Counted from the stretch's first letter, positions 1 to 8,983 are shown. The stretch is 64,000 bases of DNA from Kutzneria buriramensis (GCF_003387475.1 NZ_QUNO01000013.1:186001-250000), one strand, 5' to 3'. Program-made: numbers and translations. The notes: generated by a model from the sequence alone, not told the origin.

Positions 1-131
1 AGACCCGGCAGCAGCGACACGCACAGGCCGACCGCCAGCAGCGTCAACTGCGGCGGCAGCCTCAGCTTCGAGGCGACGGTCCGCACCGCGAGGGCGCCGA
101 CCACCAGCGCCACCAGAACCGGGGGTGTCAC
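1..131 (-). CDS. Na+/H+ antiporter-like protein, N-terminus only (partial)
   Basis: Reading leftward from a GTG at 131, the frame stays open to the window edge and gives about 43 residues. They form a hydrophobic helix (VLVALVVGALAV), a short basic stretch (SKLRLP) and a second hydrophobic run. This resembles the first helices of CPA-type cation/proton antiporters, where a helix is followed by a 'LRLP' loop. The GTG overlaps the TGA of the P450 gene by four bases (GTGA), so the two are probably translationally coupled. Only the N-terminus is visible, so any other polytopic membrane protein remains possible. Confidence 0.5.
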   Translation of the reverse strand, partial: MTPPVLVALVVGALAVRTVASKLRLPPQLTLLAVGLCVSLLPG

Positions 132-1282
132 ACCGGCTTCTCCGGCACGACGAGCACGAATCCGCTCCGCGGCCGGGCCGGCACGCGGCGCAGCGAGATC
201 GTCAGATCCTGGTGCGGCACCTCGTAGTCCAGCCGCGCCAACCGTTCCGACAGGGCAGCCAGCACGGAGACGGCGATGCCCTCGCCCGGGCAGCGGTGCC
301 CGTCGTCGGCCCAGCCCGCGCCCTGCGGCACGAGTTCGAACGGGCCGATCGCGCGGTCGAGGAACCGCCCCGGCGAGAACGCGTACGGGTCGGGCCACAG
401 CTCGGGGTCATGGTTGTGCCCGTGGATGTCCAGCAGCACCAGGCTGCCCTCGGGGATCTCCTCCCCCAGCCAGTCCAGGTCCCGGGCGGCCAGGCCCGCG
501 AGGAACGGCACGAACGGGTAGAACCGCCGCACCTCGTGCGCGAACGCCACGGCGTAGTCCCCGCCGGCGGCAAGGCTCTCGCGGTGTTCGGGCCAGCGGT
601 GCAGGGCGTGCGCCGCGAAGGTGACGAACCAGCTCAGCGCCGCCGTCGGCCGGATCACGTTGAGCAGCTCGACCGCCCGCACGTGCGGGTCCTCGATGTG
701 CTTTGCCACCACGTCAACCACCGCCCCATCGGCGACGCGGGCGAGCCACTTCTCCCGCCGCCGCCGGGCGATGCGGGCCTTGAGGTGCCGCGGGCCGGCG
801 GTGGCGAAGCCGTCGACCATTGCGATCAGGTCCGCGGCCAGCGCCGGCAGGTCGGCGGGCGCGACCCGGATGCCGGCCCAGTCGCACACCGCTTCGGTCA
901 GCACCCGGCCGGCCTCGTCGAACAGGACCATCCGACCGGGTCGCAGCGTCTGGTCCCAGACGTCGACCACCCGCTCGGTCAGGTCGGCGACGCCGGCCGG
1001 GTCCATGATGGACAGGAACATCTCCTTGCGGGAGCGGTGTTCCTCGCCGTCCAGAGTGTGCACGGCGCCGCGGCCGAACAGCGTGCTCAGCACCGGCTCC
1101 GGCAGCGCGCCGTGCCGACGGACGTTCTCCTCGTCGTAGAAGTACCGCGCGGCGCCCACTCCCCCGATGCACCAGGCGCGGCGCCCCAGCAGCCGGGTGC
1201 GGACGGTGGGCGTGCGGCGACGGCGGTCCGGGAGCCAGGCGTAGCCCTCGGTCAGCAGCGACACCGTCTCGTCGACGGGCAT
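128..1282 (-). CDS. CYP152-type cytochrome P450 (fatty-acid peroxygenase-like)
   Basis: This 384-residue P450 has its heme-ligand cysteine at C331 in the motif GHRCPGE. Several features match the CYP152 peroxygenases (P450-BS-beta, OleT) rather than monooxygenases: an RP pair at 211-212 where CYP152 enzymes bind the substrate carboxylate, the segment VRRFYPFVPF at 251-260, and no AG-x-[ED]-T oxygen-activation motif. Family members use hydrogen peroxide to hydroxylate or decarboxylate fatty acids. The ATG at 1282 overlaps the upstream SDR stop (TGATG), so a longer upstream start is unlikely. At 384 residues it is somewhat shorter than the usual 410-420. The substrate and the peroxygenase chemistry are inferred. 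Confidence 0.8.
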   Translation of the reverse strand: MPVDETVSLLTEGYAWLPDRRRRTPTVRTRLLGRRAWCIGGVGAARYFYDEENVRRHGALPEPVLSTLFGRGAVHTLDGEEHRSRKEMFLSIMDPAGVADLTERVVDVWDQTLRPGRMVLFDEAGRVLTEAVCDWAGIRVAPADLPALAADLIAMVDGFATAGPRHLKARIARRRREKWLARVADGAVVDVVAKHIEDPHVRAVELLNVIRPTAALSWFVTFAAHALHRWPEHRESLAAGGDYAVAFAHEVRRFYPFVPFLAGLAARDLDWLGEEIPEGSLVLLDIHGHNHDPELWPDPYAFSPGRFLDRAIGPFELVPQGAGWADDGHRCPGEGIAVSVLAALSERLARLDYEVPHQDLTISLRRVPARPRSGFVLVVPEKPV

Positions 1283-1911
1283 CACTCGACGGAACCCGCG
1301 ACCTTCTCGTCGGCCATCATCGCCTCGTAGCCCTGTTTGGCCACCGCCTCCGGGTCGTCCGTTTCGGGTATCAGGGCGGTGACGGTGACGCCGCTGTCCC
1401 ACAGCTCCTCGCGCAGCGACTCCGCGAACGCCCGCAGGAACGCTGTGGCGGCATTGCCGACCGTCCGGAACGGGCCGGCGGCGATCGAGGACGTGAACAG
1501 GACCCGGCCGCTGCCACGGGCGGTCATGGTGGGCACCAGGCGCTTGGTCAGGTGCACCGCGGAGCGCACGTTCAGGTCGACCGCGGTGAGCTGCTCGTCC
1601 AGCGTCGACTCGGCGACGAACGGCCCGGGCACTGCGCCGCCGGTGTTGACCACCAGCGCCTCGACCGGCCGTCCGGTCATGGTCACGCGGCCGACGAGCT
1701 GCTCCACGCGTTCCGGCCGGGAGAGATCGCCGCGCACGGCCTCCACGGCGACGTTGCTGGCGCGCAGCGCGTCGGCGGCCAGCGGGAGCCCGTCGTCCTC
1801 CGCGCTGACGACCAGGTCGAAGCCGTTCTCGGCGAGCTGGTGAGCGAGCTCCAGCCCGATGCCGCCGGACGCTCCGGTCACCACGGCGAGCGGGTTGAGG
1901 GGTGTGCTCAC
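1282..1911 (-). CDS. SDR-fold protein lacking the catalytic Tyr/Lys
   Basis: A 209-residue short-chain dehydrogenase-like protein. The cofactor motif TGASGGIG is at 12-19 and a serine pair is at 141-142. The expected YxxxK catalytic pair is replaced by N153 and A157, and NAG of the family is NTG at 89-91. It is also short, since classical SDRs are about 250 residues and this one ends soon after the active-site helix. The start is GTG at 1911, preceded by GGAGGAG. It is the first gene of a coupled set with the CYP152 P450 and the antiporter. A binding or regulatory role is more likely than ordinary oxidoreductase activity, but that is inference. Confidence 0.75.
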   Translation of the reverse strand: MSTPLNPLAVVTGASGGIGLELAHQLAENGFDLVVSAEDDGLPLAADALRASNVAVEAVRGDLSRPERVEQLVGRVTMTGRPVEALVVNTGGAVPGPFVAESTLDEQLTAVDLNVRSAVHLTKRLVPTMTARGSGRVLFTSSIAAGPFRTVGNAATAFLRAFAESLREELWDSGVTVTALIPETDDPEAVAKQGYEAMMADEKVAGSVE

Positions 1912-2011
1912 GTCTCCTCCTTCGGTCCGGACGCGGGTCCACCTTCGGCATTACCCAGCCTCGCGACGGTTATGCCGGAATCGATCCCGCGGAACGGGGT
2001 ATTCCGGCGGC

Positions 2012-2980
2012 ATGCGGTTGAGACGGAGCCGGCTGGCCGGCGAGTGCATCACGCGGCGCCGGCGCGGCCGGGGTTTCGCCTACCACCACGACGACGGGTC
2101 GCCGGTGACCGACGCGGCGACCGTGGACCGGATCCGGGCGCTCGCGATTCCGCCGGCGTGGCGGGACGTGTGGATCTGCCCGTGGCCCAACGGCCACATC
2201 CAGGCCACCGGCACCGACGACGCGGGCCGCAAGCAGTACCTGTACCACGCACAGTGGCGGGAGGACCGGGACCGCGCGAAGTTCGAGCGGGTCCGCAAAC
2301 TGGCCCGAAAGCTGCCGGCGTTCCGACGTGAGGTGGCCACCGACGTGACCAGCCGCGGGCTGGCCAAGCAGCGGGTGACCGGGGTCGCCCTGCGCATGCT
2401 GGAGCAGGGGGTCTTCCGCGTCGGCAACGACGAGTACGTGGAGTCCAACGGCACGTACGGGGTCTCGACGCTGCTGCGTGAGCACGTCACGGTCCGCCGC
2501 GACCGGGTGGAGTTCCGCTTTCCGGCCAAGGGGCAGAAGGAGCGGCGGGTGGCGCTGTCGGATCCGGAGCTGGCCAAGGCGGTGACCTCGCTGAAGCGGT
2601 CCCGCACCGGCAGCGACCGGCTGCTGATGTACCGGAGCGGGCGGGAGTGGCGGCCGCTGGACGCCCAGGACGTGAACGAGCGCCTGCACGAGCTCGTCGG
2701 CGACGACTACACCGTGAAGGATCTCCGCACCTGGAACGCGACCGTGCTGGCGGCGGTGATCCTGGCCGGCAGCACGGGCGGCAAACGGGTGGCGGTCCGG
2801 GAGATGTTCAAGGAGGTGGCGCACCACCTGGGCAACACGCCGGCCATCGCCCGAAAGTCCTATGTGGATCCACGGGTGGTCGACGCGTTCGAGGAGGATC
2901 GGACGATCCGACCGTCGACCGACCTGGAACGGGTGGAGCGGGCGGTCGCGCGGCTGCTGGGGCGCGTCGACGCCGACTAG
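2012..2980 (+). CDS. DNA topoisomerase IB
   Basis: This 322-residue enzyme matches the small bacterial/poxvirus-type topoisomerase IB, which relaxes supercoiled DNA through a 3'-phosphotyrosyl intermediate. The catalytic set is visible: R136 (FRVGNDEY), K173 (AKGQK), R239 (DLRTWNAT), His at 271-272 and nucleophile Y284 in ARKSYVDP. The ATG at 2012 begins directly before the conserved N-terminal basic segment; an in-frame start upstream would add about 50 low-complexity residues unlike the family. It stands alone, divergent from the SDR/P450 set and convergent with the decarboxylase. Confidence 0.9.
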   Translation: MRLRRSRLAGECITRRRRGRGFAYHHDDGSPVTDAATVDRIRALAIPPAWRDVWICPWPNGHIQATGTDDAGRKQYLYHAQWREDRDRAKFERVRKLARKLPAFRREVATDVTSRGLAKQRVTGVALRMLEQGVFRVGNDEYVESNGTYGVSTLLREHVTVRRDRVEFRFPAKGQKERRVALSDPELAKAVTSLKRSRTGSDRLLMYRSGREWRPLDAQDVNERLHELVGDDYTVKDLRTWNATVLAAVILAGSTGGKRVAVREMFKEVAHHLGNTPAIARKSYVDPRVVDAFEEDRTIRPSTDLERVERAVARLLGRVDAD

Positions 2981-3076
2981 CGGCTCCTTCCGGTTCGGAC
3001 GGTCCGGCCGGGTTATCCGCAGCCGTGACCGCCTTCGAGGAGCGGCTGCCCACCGCACGCGTCCGGTCGTAGCCGC

Positions 3077-4546
3077 TCACGCCGGATCCTTGACCACCCG
3101 GACCGAGTCCAGCTGGGAGTCGGCCGGATCGGGCAGCTGCATGCCGGCGGCCAGGCCGCTGCGCAGGTACTCCAGCATCTCCCTGGTGATCACCTCGCCG
3201 GGCACCAGCGCGGGCGCGCCGGGCGGGTAGGGGCTGATCATCTCGGCCGCCACCCGGCCGACCGCCTTGTCCGCGGCCACCTGCTCGGTCTCGCCGAAGA
3301 ACGCGTCGCGCGGCAGCATCACCGTGCGCAGCTCCAGGTCGCCCGGGCGGGGCAGGTCGACCTGCGGCGGCCGCTCCATGCCCTTGGCGGCCGCGACGAG
3401 GTCCCGCAGCGCCGACACCAGCGCCGAGGCGGTCTGCTCGTCGTCGGCGACGGTGATCATCGCAACGATCCGCCGGTGGTCGGACAGGCCGACGGTCACC
3501 CGCCGGCTCGAGCGCAGCCAGTCCGACGCCTGGTAGCCGCTGATGCCCAGCTCGGCCAGGTCGACGACGACCTTGAGCGGGTCGAAGGACGCCGCCAGGT
3601 CGGGGCCGACGAACTCGCGCTCCCCCATCACCCGCAGCCCCGGCAGGCCGTCGATCTCGGTCCGCACGCGCTCGGCCAGCGACAGCGCGGTCGACAGCAG
3701 CTTGTCGCCCTGCTCGACCATCTGCCGGCGCCAACCGTCCACAGTGGCATAGACCAGCGACGACGCGCTGGTCGTGCCGAGGATGTCCTCACGGGCCTTC
3801 AGCACCGCCGGGTCGACCCGGCTGCCCTGGAGGTGGAACACCGAGCTCTGCTCCACGGCCACGCCCATCTTGTGCACGCTCGTCACGCACAGATCGGCGT
3901 CGGCGTCCATCGCCCACGGCGGCAGGTCCGGATGGAACGGCAGGTGCGCGCCCCACGCCTCGTCCACGATGAGAGGCTTGTCGAACTCGTGGCACACCTC
4001 GGCGATCGCCTTGATGTCGCCACAGGTCCCGTAGTCGGTCGGCGTCACCAGCAGCATGCCCTTGGCCTCGGGCTCTGCCTCGAACGCCCGGCGCACCTCG
4101 TCCGGGCCGGGTGGGTGCGACAGGTGCCGCTCCCCGTCCCAGTGCGGATGCACCCAGACCGGCGACACGCCGCTGATGATCAGGCCGGAGATCACCGACT
4201 TGTGCGCGTGCCGCACCACGATCAGCTTCTCGTGCGGCCCAGCCACCGCCAGCATCGCGGACTTGACCGACAGCGAGCTGCCACAGGTGGAGAAGAACGT
4301 GTGGTCCGCGCCAACCGCGTCGGCCATCAACTCCTGGGCCTGCTGGAGCACGCCGTGGCGCAGCAGCCGGTCGTCCAGGCCGTTCGGCCCCAGCACGTCG
4401 CTGGTGAACACGCCCTCGCCCACCACGTCGACGACCCTGGGGTCCGCCCCGCGCCCCTGCTTGTGGCCGGGCGGAGTGAACGGCACGATGCCCTGCTCGT
4501 GGAACTCGGCCAGGGCTTCGAGCACAGGTGCCTTGCTGTGGTCCAT
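3077..4546 (-). CDS. Orn/Lys/Arg decarboxylase family protein (PLP-dependent)
   Basis: About 489 residues of the fold-type I amino acid decarboxylase family, in the short form that lacks the N-terminal wing domain. The PLP lysine is K226 in SVHKMG, and the pocket aspartate is D195 in VDEAWG. The N-terminal FTPPGHKQG (TPGHK-like) is characteristic of the family. Members decarboxylate lysine, ornithine or arginine to polyamine precursors; the substrate cannot be told from sequence. ATG 4546 is preferred because AAGGGA precedes it. A GTG at 4570 adds eight residues but has no ribosome binding site. It lies 33 bp after the GCS2 gene on the same strand. Confidence 0.85.
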   Translation of the reverse strand: MDHSKAPVLEALAEFHEQGIVPFTPPGHKQGRGADPRVVDVVGEGVFTSDVLGPNGLDDRLLRHGVLQQAQELMADAVGADHTFFSTCGSSLSVKSAMLAVAGPHEKLIVVRHAHKSVISGLIISGVSPVWVHPHWDGERHLSHPPGPDEVRRAFEAEPEAKGMLLVTPTDYGTCGDIKAIAEVCHEFDKPLIVDEAWGAHLPFHPDLPPWAMDADADLCVTSVHKMGVAVEQSSVFHLQGSRVDPAVLKAREDILGTTSASSLVYATVDGWRRQMVEQGDKLLSTALSLAERVRTEIDGLPGLRVMGEREFVGPDLAASFDPLKVVVDLAELGISGYQASDWLRSSRRVTVGLSDHRRIVAMITVADDEQTASALVSALRDLVAAAKGMERPPQVDLPRPGDLELRTVMLPRDAFFGETEQVAADKAVGRVAAEMISPYPPGAPALVPGEVITREMLEYLRSGLAAGMQLPDPADSQLDSVRVVKDPA

Positions 4547-4579
4547 GCGGACGGTTTCCCTTCGTGCCACCGACGAAAC

Positions 4580-5662
4580 TCACGTCGGCCAGGCCAGCAG
4601 GTCCAGCACGTCCGCCATTCGGGCGGCCCCGTCGTGGGCGGCCCGCTGGCGCTGCGCGCCGTTGCCCGCCGCTCGCACCTGGTCCAGGGCATGCGCCGCG
4701 AAGTCGGCATCGTCGTTGGCCCGCAGCCAGGGTTCCAGGTCCGCCACGAGATCGTTCACGACCTGCCAGGCCGGCACGAGTCTTCCCGTGCGCGGGGCCA
4801 CGCAGCGCCCGGTCAGGCCGTCACGGGCGGAACGCCACAACCAGGCCCGCAGCACCTCCGGCGGCGGGATCGCGGCCGGGGTGTCGGTGTCCAGGGCCTG
4901 CGCGGCCAGGCCCCGTACCAGGACGGCGAGCAGGGCGGCCTCGGTCGGGGTCGGGAGGACGTCGGCGATGCGCACCTCGACCGTGGGCTGGTGGGCGGAA
5001 AGCCTTACGTCCCAATAGATCATGCCCCGATCGAAGGCGGCACCGGCGACGGTCAGGGCATCGACCCGCGACTCGTACTCGTCCACGGAATCGAAGTGCG
5101 GCGGCGGGCCGGCCGACGGCCAACGCTGCCACAACAGGTGCCGCGCACTCGCGTAGGCGGTGTCCTCGCCGTTGCGGTACGGGGAGTTGGCGGTCAGCGC
5201 CAGCAGCACCGGCAGCCAGGGCCGGACGTGGTTGCTGATGTGCAGCCCGGTCGCCGCGTCGGGGATCCCCACGTGCACGTGGCAGGCGCACGTCAGCGAC
5301 GCCAAGGCGATCGCCCCGAACTCCCGCGCCATCCGGTGGTAGCGGACGTCCGGGGTGAACCGCGCCGGGCGGTCGTCGGCCATCGGCGCGGTGCCGCTGG
5401 CCAGCAGCCGCAGGCCCTGCTCGGCCGCCTCCGCGGCCAGCCGGTCGCGCAGCCCGCGCAGGCCGTCGACCACCTCCTCGGCCGTCTCGCACACGTCGGT
5501 GGCCGATTCCACCTGGCAGCGTCGCAACTCGTGCTCGACCTGCCCGTCCTCGTCGGACACCTGCTCGGAGATCTCCGGCCCCGCGGCCGCGAGCCGGCCG
5601 TCCCCGTCGACCAGCAGGAACTCCTCCTCGACGCCCAGCGTCAACGCCGATCTGCCACTCAT
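4580..5662 (-). CDS. Carboxylate-amine ligase, GCS2 (YbdK-like) family
   Basis: The 360-residue protein opens with the GCS2 signature GVEEEFLLVD (residues 10-19). It retains the later conserved cluster of the glutamate-cysteine ligase type 2 fold, including HVHVG and the arginine/valine-rich strand VEVRIADV. In actinobacteria several paralogues of this family exist, and most have weak or unknown carboxylate-amine ligase activity. Mycothiol organisms do not make glutathione by this route, so glutathione synthesis is not implied. Its ATG overlaps the upstream hydrolase stop by four bases (ATGA), indicating coupling to that gene. Confidence 0.85.
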   Translation of the reverse strand: MSGRSALTLGVEEEFLLVDGDGRLAAAGPEISEQVSDEDGQVEHELRRCQVESATDVCETAEEVVDGLRGLRDRLAAEAAEQGLRLLASGTAPMADDRPARFTPDVRYHRMAREFGAIALASLTCACHVHVGIPDAATGLHISNHVRPWLPVLLALTANSPYRNGEDTAYASARHLLWQRWPSAGPPPHFDSVDEYESRVDALTVAGAAFDRGMIYWDVRLSAHQPTVEVRIADVLPTPTEAALLAVLVRGLAAQALDTDTPAAIPPPEVLRAWLWRSARDGLTGRCVAPRTGRLVPAWQVVNDLVADLEPWLRANDDADFAAHALDQVRAAGNGAQRQRAAHDGAARMADVLDLLAWPT

Positions 5663-6315
5663 ATCGGGAATATGCCCCTTCGTCTGGGCGGTTCAAACGC
5701 GCCCAGCGCGAGGCGCGCGAAGGCGTCGGGCACCTGGTACGGGAACGCGTGCGGCAGGCCGGGGACGGTGACCAGCTCATCGCCGAGCGAGGCCGCCCAG
5801 GCCGGTGTGCACATCGGGTCCCGCTCGCCGCGCACCACCGTGACCGGGCACGTCACGCCGGCGAGGAGATCCTCCAGCGGATGCCGCAGCATCGAGCGCA
5901 GCAGCACCCAGATCCGCCGGAGGCCGGCCCGCCGCCACTCGGGAAACTCCTGCCGCCCCAGGGAGGACGGCTCTCGCGTGCTGTCGATGAGCCACCGCGC
6001 CACCACCCGCGGCACGGAGCGGTACGCGGGATCGATGGTCGGGCTGCCGAGCACCAGCCGTGTCACGGGCGCCTCGCGAGCCGCCATGGCGGCGACCTGC
6101 GTGCCGGACGAATGGCCCACCAGCACGACGTCACGGCCACGGACACGATCGGCCACCAGCGTGGCGTACTGCGGGACCGTCAGCAGCGGCCCCGTGGTCG
6201 GCAGGCGGACGAGCTCGCAGTCCGCCCCTGCGTGCACGACGCACCGGACGGTCGGCTCCAGGTACCGCGCCACGGCGAGGCCCGGCACGACGATGACGTC
6301 AGGCGGTGCGCGCAT
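5659..6315 (-). CDS. Alpha/beta-fold hydrolase
   Basis: A 218-residue single-domain alpha/beta hydrolase. The nucleophile elbow is GHSSG with S69, the acid is D166 in GERDPM and the histidine is H189 in LPHAF, giving a complete triad. There is no signal peptide, so it is probably cytoplasmic. It overlaps the upstream 452-residue gene by 17 bases and the downstream GCS2 gene by four, so the three appear co-translated. The substrate is unknown; the protein is at the small end for the fold, with a short cap. Confidence 0.8.
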   Translation of the reverse strand: MRAPPDVIVVPGLAVARYLEPTVRCVVHAGADCELVRLPTTGPLLTVPQYATLVADRVRGRDVVLVGHSSGTQVAAMAAREAPVTRLVLGSPTIDPAYRSVPRVVARWLIDSTREPSSLGRQEFPEWRRAGLRRIWVLLRSMLRHPLEDLLAGVTCPVTVVRGERDPMCTPAWAASLGDELVTVPGLPHAFPYQVPDAFARLALGAFEPPRRRGIFPI

Positions 6316-7657
6316 GGCCGAGTTGCTCGAGGATCTTCCGCACGCTGACCCGCAACTGCCGGTCGCCGGTCGGGATGGCCGACGAATACGTTGCTAAGGC
6401 GGCGAAATCCGCCGGATAGCGGGCGGTGTCGGTGGCGGGCAGGCGCACGCTGCGGCCGTACTCGCGCAGGCCGAGCCAGTCGTCGGGGCCGGCGATGCCG
6501 GCCGAGTTCACGCCGTGCGGGAACAGCAGCACGTCGACGTCGGTGTAGTGCCGGTCCTGGAGGTACTCGGTCACGGCGCGCAGCGCGTCCCGGACCGGGA
6601 AGGCCGTCCAGAACGGCACGATCCCCCCCTCGTTGACGCCGACGGGATCCACCAGCACGAACGACTCCACCAGCAGCCGACGGGCCGGCCGGTCGGCGGC
6701 GCGCAGCCAGCCCCGGTGCATGTCGGCGACCGTGGCGGACAGCCCGTGCGGGTCCGGAAATCTGATCCGGTACACCGGATGCCCGTGCGCCGCCGCCCAG
6801 CGGTCGATCGAATCCCCCAGTGCCGGCGCGAACCCCCACTCGGCCTCCGGCGCGTGGGAGTCCGCGGCCGGGGCATCGAAGGCGCTCAGCGGCGAGCCCT
6901 GTGCGGCCAGGAACTCCGCCACGCGTGGGCTGCCGCCGAGGTACTCGTCGGGCCGGAGGCCGCCGTAGGCGCCGGTCTGGAACACGTGGCGGTCGCCGAT
7001 GCGCGTCACCGGCCAGGACAGCCCGCAGTCCACGACGATGATCGGTCCGCCGGGCATCACCCGGGTGGCCAGGAACTCCTCGTACGCCCGGGGCAGCTGC
7101 CGCCACTTGAGCCGGAAGTACGTCATCAGGTCGATCATCAGGCGGTCCTGGTTGCCGTCGTGCATATGGTGCAGGACGACGTCAGGGTTGTTGGCCAGCA
7201 ACGGTTGCGCCGCGGCGGCCCCGAAGTCGGCCGCCCGCGCGGGACGGTCGGGGTCGTTGCCGGCCCACCGGACCGGCACCAGCATCGTCTGCGGCAGCCA
7301 GGGAATTCCCCCCGCCGCGCACAGATGCGCCATCGCGCCGTTGCTGGAGCCGATCACCGCGGCCGGGTACTGCGGCGGCCATTCGCCGTAGTGGCCGACC
7401 ATCCACGCCGCCACCTGCTGCATGTCGATGGACGCCAGCATCTCCGGCGTCACGCCCTCGGCGGCGCCGGAAATGCGGTACAGCTGCGTGCGCAGCCCCT
7501 CCGGCAGCAGGCGCGACAGGCGCAGCGGCACGGCCGCCAGCCGACCCTGGCCCAGCACCTCGAACCTCTTGCCCCGCAAGGCGAGCGAGACCGCGCGCAG
7601 CAGGGCGGTGGCGGAGTCGAACCCCGCCACCGCCCGCTTCGGTGCGACAGTGGACAT
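6299..7657 (-). CDS. Uncharacterised 452-residue protein with a GxSxG-like elbow
   Basis: I do not recognise this protein with confidence. It is 452 residues, soluble and without a signal peptide. At 103-107 it has GSSNG after a hydrophobic strand (AAVI), which would fit the nucleophile elbow of an alpha/beta hydrolase or acyltransferase with S105. The rest lacks a clear acid/histidine pair. It starts immediately after the TAG of the YaaH-like carrier (no spacing) and overlaps the hydrolase downstream. This suggests a three- or four-gene unit acting on a carboxylate or ester. The function is not assigned. Confidence 0.7.
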   Translation of the reverse strand: MSTVAPKRAVAGFDSATALLRAVSLALRGKRFEVLGQGRLAAVPLRLSRLLPEGLRTQLYRISGAAEGVTPEMLASIDMQQVAAWMVGHYGEWPPQYPAAVIGSSNGAMAHLCAAGGIPWLPQTMLVPVRWAGNDPDRPARAADFGAAAAQPLLANNPDVVLHHMHDGNQDRLMIDLMTYFRLKWRQLPRAYEEFLATRVMPGGPIIVVDCGLSWPVTRIGDRHVFQTGAYGGLRPDEYLGGSPRVAEFLAAQGSPLSAFDAPAADSHAPEAEWGFAPALGDSIDRWAAAHGHPVYRIRFPDPHGLSATVADMHRGWLRAADRPARRLLVESFVLVDPVGVNEGGIVPFWTAFPVRDALRAVTEYLQDRHYTDVDVLLFPHGVNSAGIAGPDDWLGLREYGRSVRLPATDTARYPADFAALATYSSAIPTGDRQLRVSVRKILEQLGHARTA

Positions 7658-8395
7658 CTACTGCCCGACCTTGACCCCGGGCTCGCCGAACTCGTACTGG
7701 ATGCCGGACCGGACCTCCTTGCGCGGCTTGCCCACCGGCAGGACCGGGCGGCCGAACGTGCTGTGCAGCATCATCGCCGAGGCGGTGTAGAACGCCAGCG
7801 CGGCCGAGGCCACCAGCACGATGCCGCCGATCGGCACCAGGAACTTCATCGACGCCACCCAGCCGATGGCCAGCAGCGTCACGCCGCCGGCCAGGGTCAC
7901 CAGCACCGAGGTCAGGGCGGCGTTCGCGGCCATCGCCGCCAGCGCGCCCACCCAGGTGATGGCGCCGAGCACGATGAACCAGTAGCCGAACGTCACCTGG
8001 GCCGCGTGCGACGCCGCCGGCGCCGGCACCACCTTGGTCGCGATCAGCAGGTTGTACAGGCCGTAGGCCAGCCAGAACGAGCCCCACATGCCGTGCATGG
8101 CGGTGGCCAGGCCGTCCCGGGCGCGGTAGGACCACATGCCGGCCAGGAACTGCGCCACGCCGCCGAACATCACCGCGAACGGGAACAGCACGAGCGGCGT
8201 GGTGCTGTCGTCGCCGTACCAGCCGGCCAGGTGCGCCGCGACCATGAAGGTGGAGGCCGCGAAGCCGAACAGGCCGAGGATGGACGGGGCGGCGACCGGT
8301 TGGAGCGAGATCTGTGTGTGCGTCCGCCAGTAGGACAGGTCCGCACCCTCGTCGAGGACGCGGCCGCCGTTGACGGCGTCGGATTTGTGCGTCAT
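7658..8395 (-). CDS. GPR1/FUN34/YaaH (SatP) family acetate/succinate carrier
   Basis: About 245 residues with six hydrophobic segments. It shows family motifs: APSILGLFGFA at the start of helix 1 (variant of NPxPLGL), FGGVAQFLAGMW and GMWGSFWLAYGL. Family members move acetate or other short monocarboxylates across the cytoplasmic membrane. The ATG at 8395 is chosen because GAAGG lies just upstream; a longer reading to 8461 adds 22 poorly conserved residues. It heads the leftward unit with the 452-residue protein, the hydrolase and the GCS2 ligase. A second, more divergent family member lies at 22318-23007. Confidence 0.85.
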   Translation of the reverse strand: MTHKSDAVNGGRVLDEGADLSYWRTHTQISLQPVAAPSILGLFGFAASTFMVAAHLAGWYGDDSTTPLVLFPFAVMFGGVAQFLAGMWSYRARDGLATAMHGMWGSFWLAYGLYNLLIATKVVPAPAASHAAQVTFGYWFIVLGAITWVGALAAMAANAALTSVLVTLAGGVTLLAIGWVASMKFLVPIGGIVLVASAALAFYTASAMMLHSTFGRPVLPVGKPRKEVRSGIQYEFGEPGVKVGQ

Positions 8396-8476
8396 GTCGA
8401 CCTTCTCGAACGAAGGAATGGAACGGTGACCCCAGGGAGTCACCTGCCACTTCCGCGACATGGCGCAGTGATACCC

Positions 8477-8498
8477 GCCGTTCGACCGGTCAAACGGC
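8477..8498 (-). terminator. Possible terminator hairpin after the hemerythrin gene
   Basis: GCCGTT and AACGGC form a 6-bp stem around a 10-base loop in the 108-bp gap between the hemerythrin stop and the carrier start. There is no U-tract, so this is a weak call. Confidence 0.3.
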
Positions 8499-8503
8499 TG
8501 TTT

Positions 8504-8983
8504 TCAGGCGTGCGCGCTCTGCACGGCCAGCGGGTCGCTCGGCGCGTCCTTCTTGGCCGCGGCCATCCGTTCCCCCAGCTCCTGCAGCCGCTTGCGGCCC
8601 ATGGCCTTGCGGACCTGCGGGAACCACTCCTGTTCCTCCTCCTCGACATGGTGGCGGACGTTCTCGATGAGCACCGTCACCTTCGCCTCGAAGTTCTCCG
8701 CCGTCGGCTCCAGCTTGGCCAGCTCGGACAGCATCCACATCACGACGTGGTGCTCCTCGACGCTCTCCAGCACGTGGTCCTCGGTCTGCGGCACCGCCTC
8801 GCGCGCCTCCGGGTAGAAGATCGCCTCCTCGATGTAGGCGTGCGTGGTCAGCTCCTTGATGATCGACTCGACCAGTCGCCGCCTGGTGGCGTGGGCCCGG
8901 TCGCCGGTCCGCTCGAACTTCTTGAACAACTGCTCGACGGTCTTGTGGTCTTCCTTCAGCAGCACGATGGCGTCGGTCGACAC
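8504..8983 (-). CDS. Hemerythrin HHE-domain protein
   Basis: A 159-residue four-helix hemerythrin-like protein with candidate di-iron ligands H13 (KEDHKT), H48 and E52 (THAYIEE), H78/H79 (EEHHVV), H111/H112 and E116 (RHHVEEE). Such proteins bind oxygen or nitric oxide or buffer iron in stress responses. GTG 8983 is chosen because GGAGGAG sits a few bases upstream and the residues before it are unlike the family. It is divergent from the ChaB gene across 134 bp that must hold both promoters. Confidence 0.85.
   Translation of the reverse strand: MSTDAIVLLKEDHKTVEQLFKKFERTGDRAHATRRRLVESIIKELTTHAYIEEAIFYPEAREAVPQTEDHVLESVEEHHVVMWMLSELAKLEPTAENFEAKVTVLIENVRHHVEEEEQEWFPQVRKAMGRKRLQELGERMAAAKKDAPSDPLAVQSAHA

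Noticed and set aside
3476-6397. A 973-codon open frame on the plus strand
   Set aside because: It is antisense to three well-supported genes (decarboxylase, GCS2 ligase, hydrolase) and has no recognisable domain.
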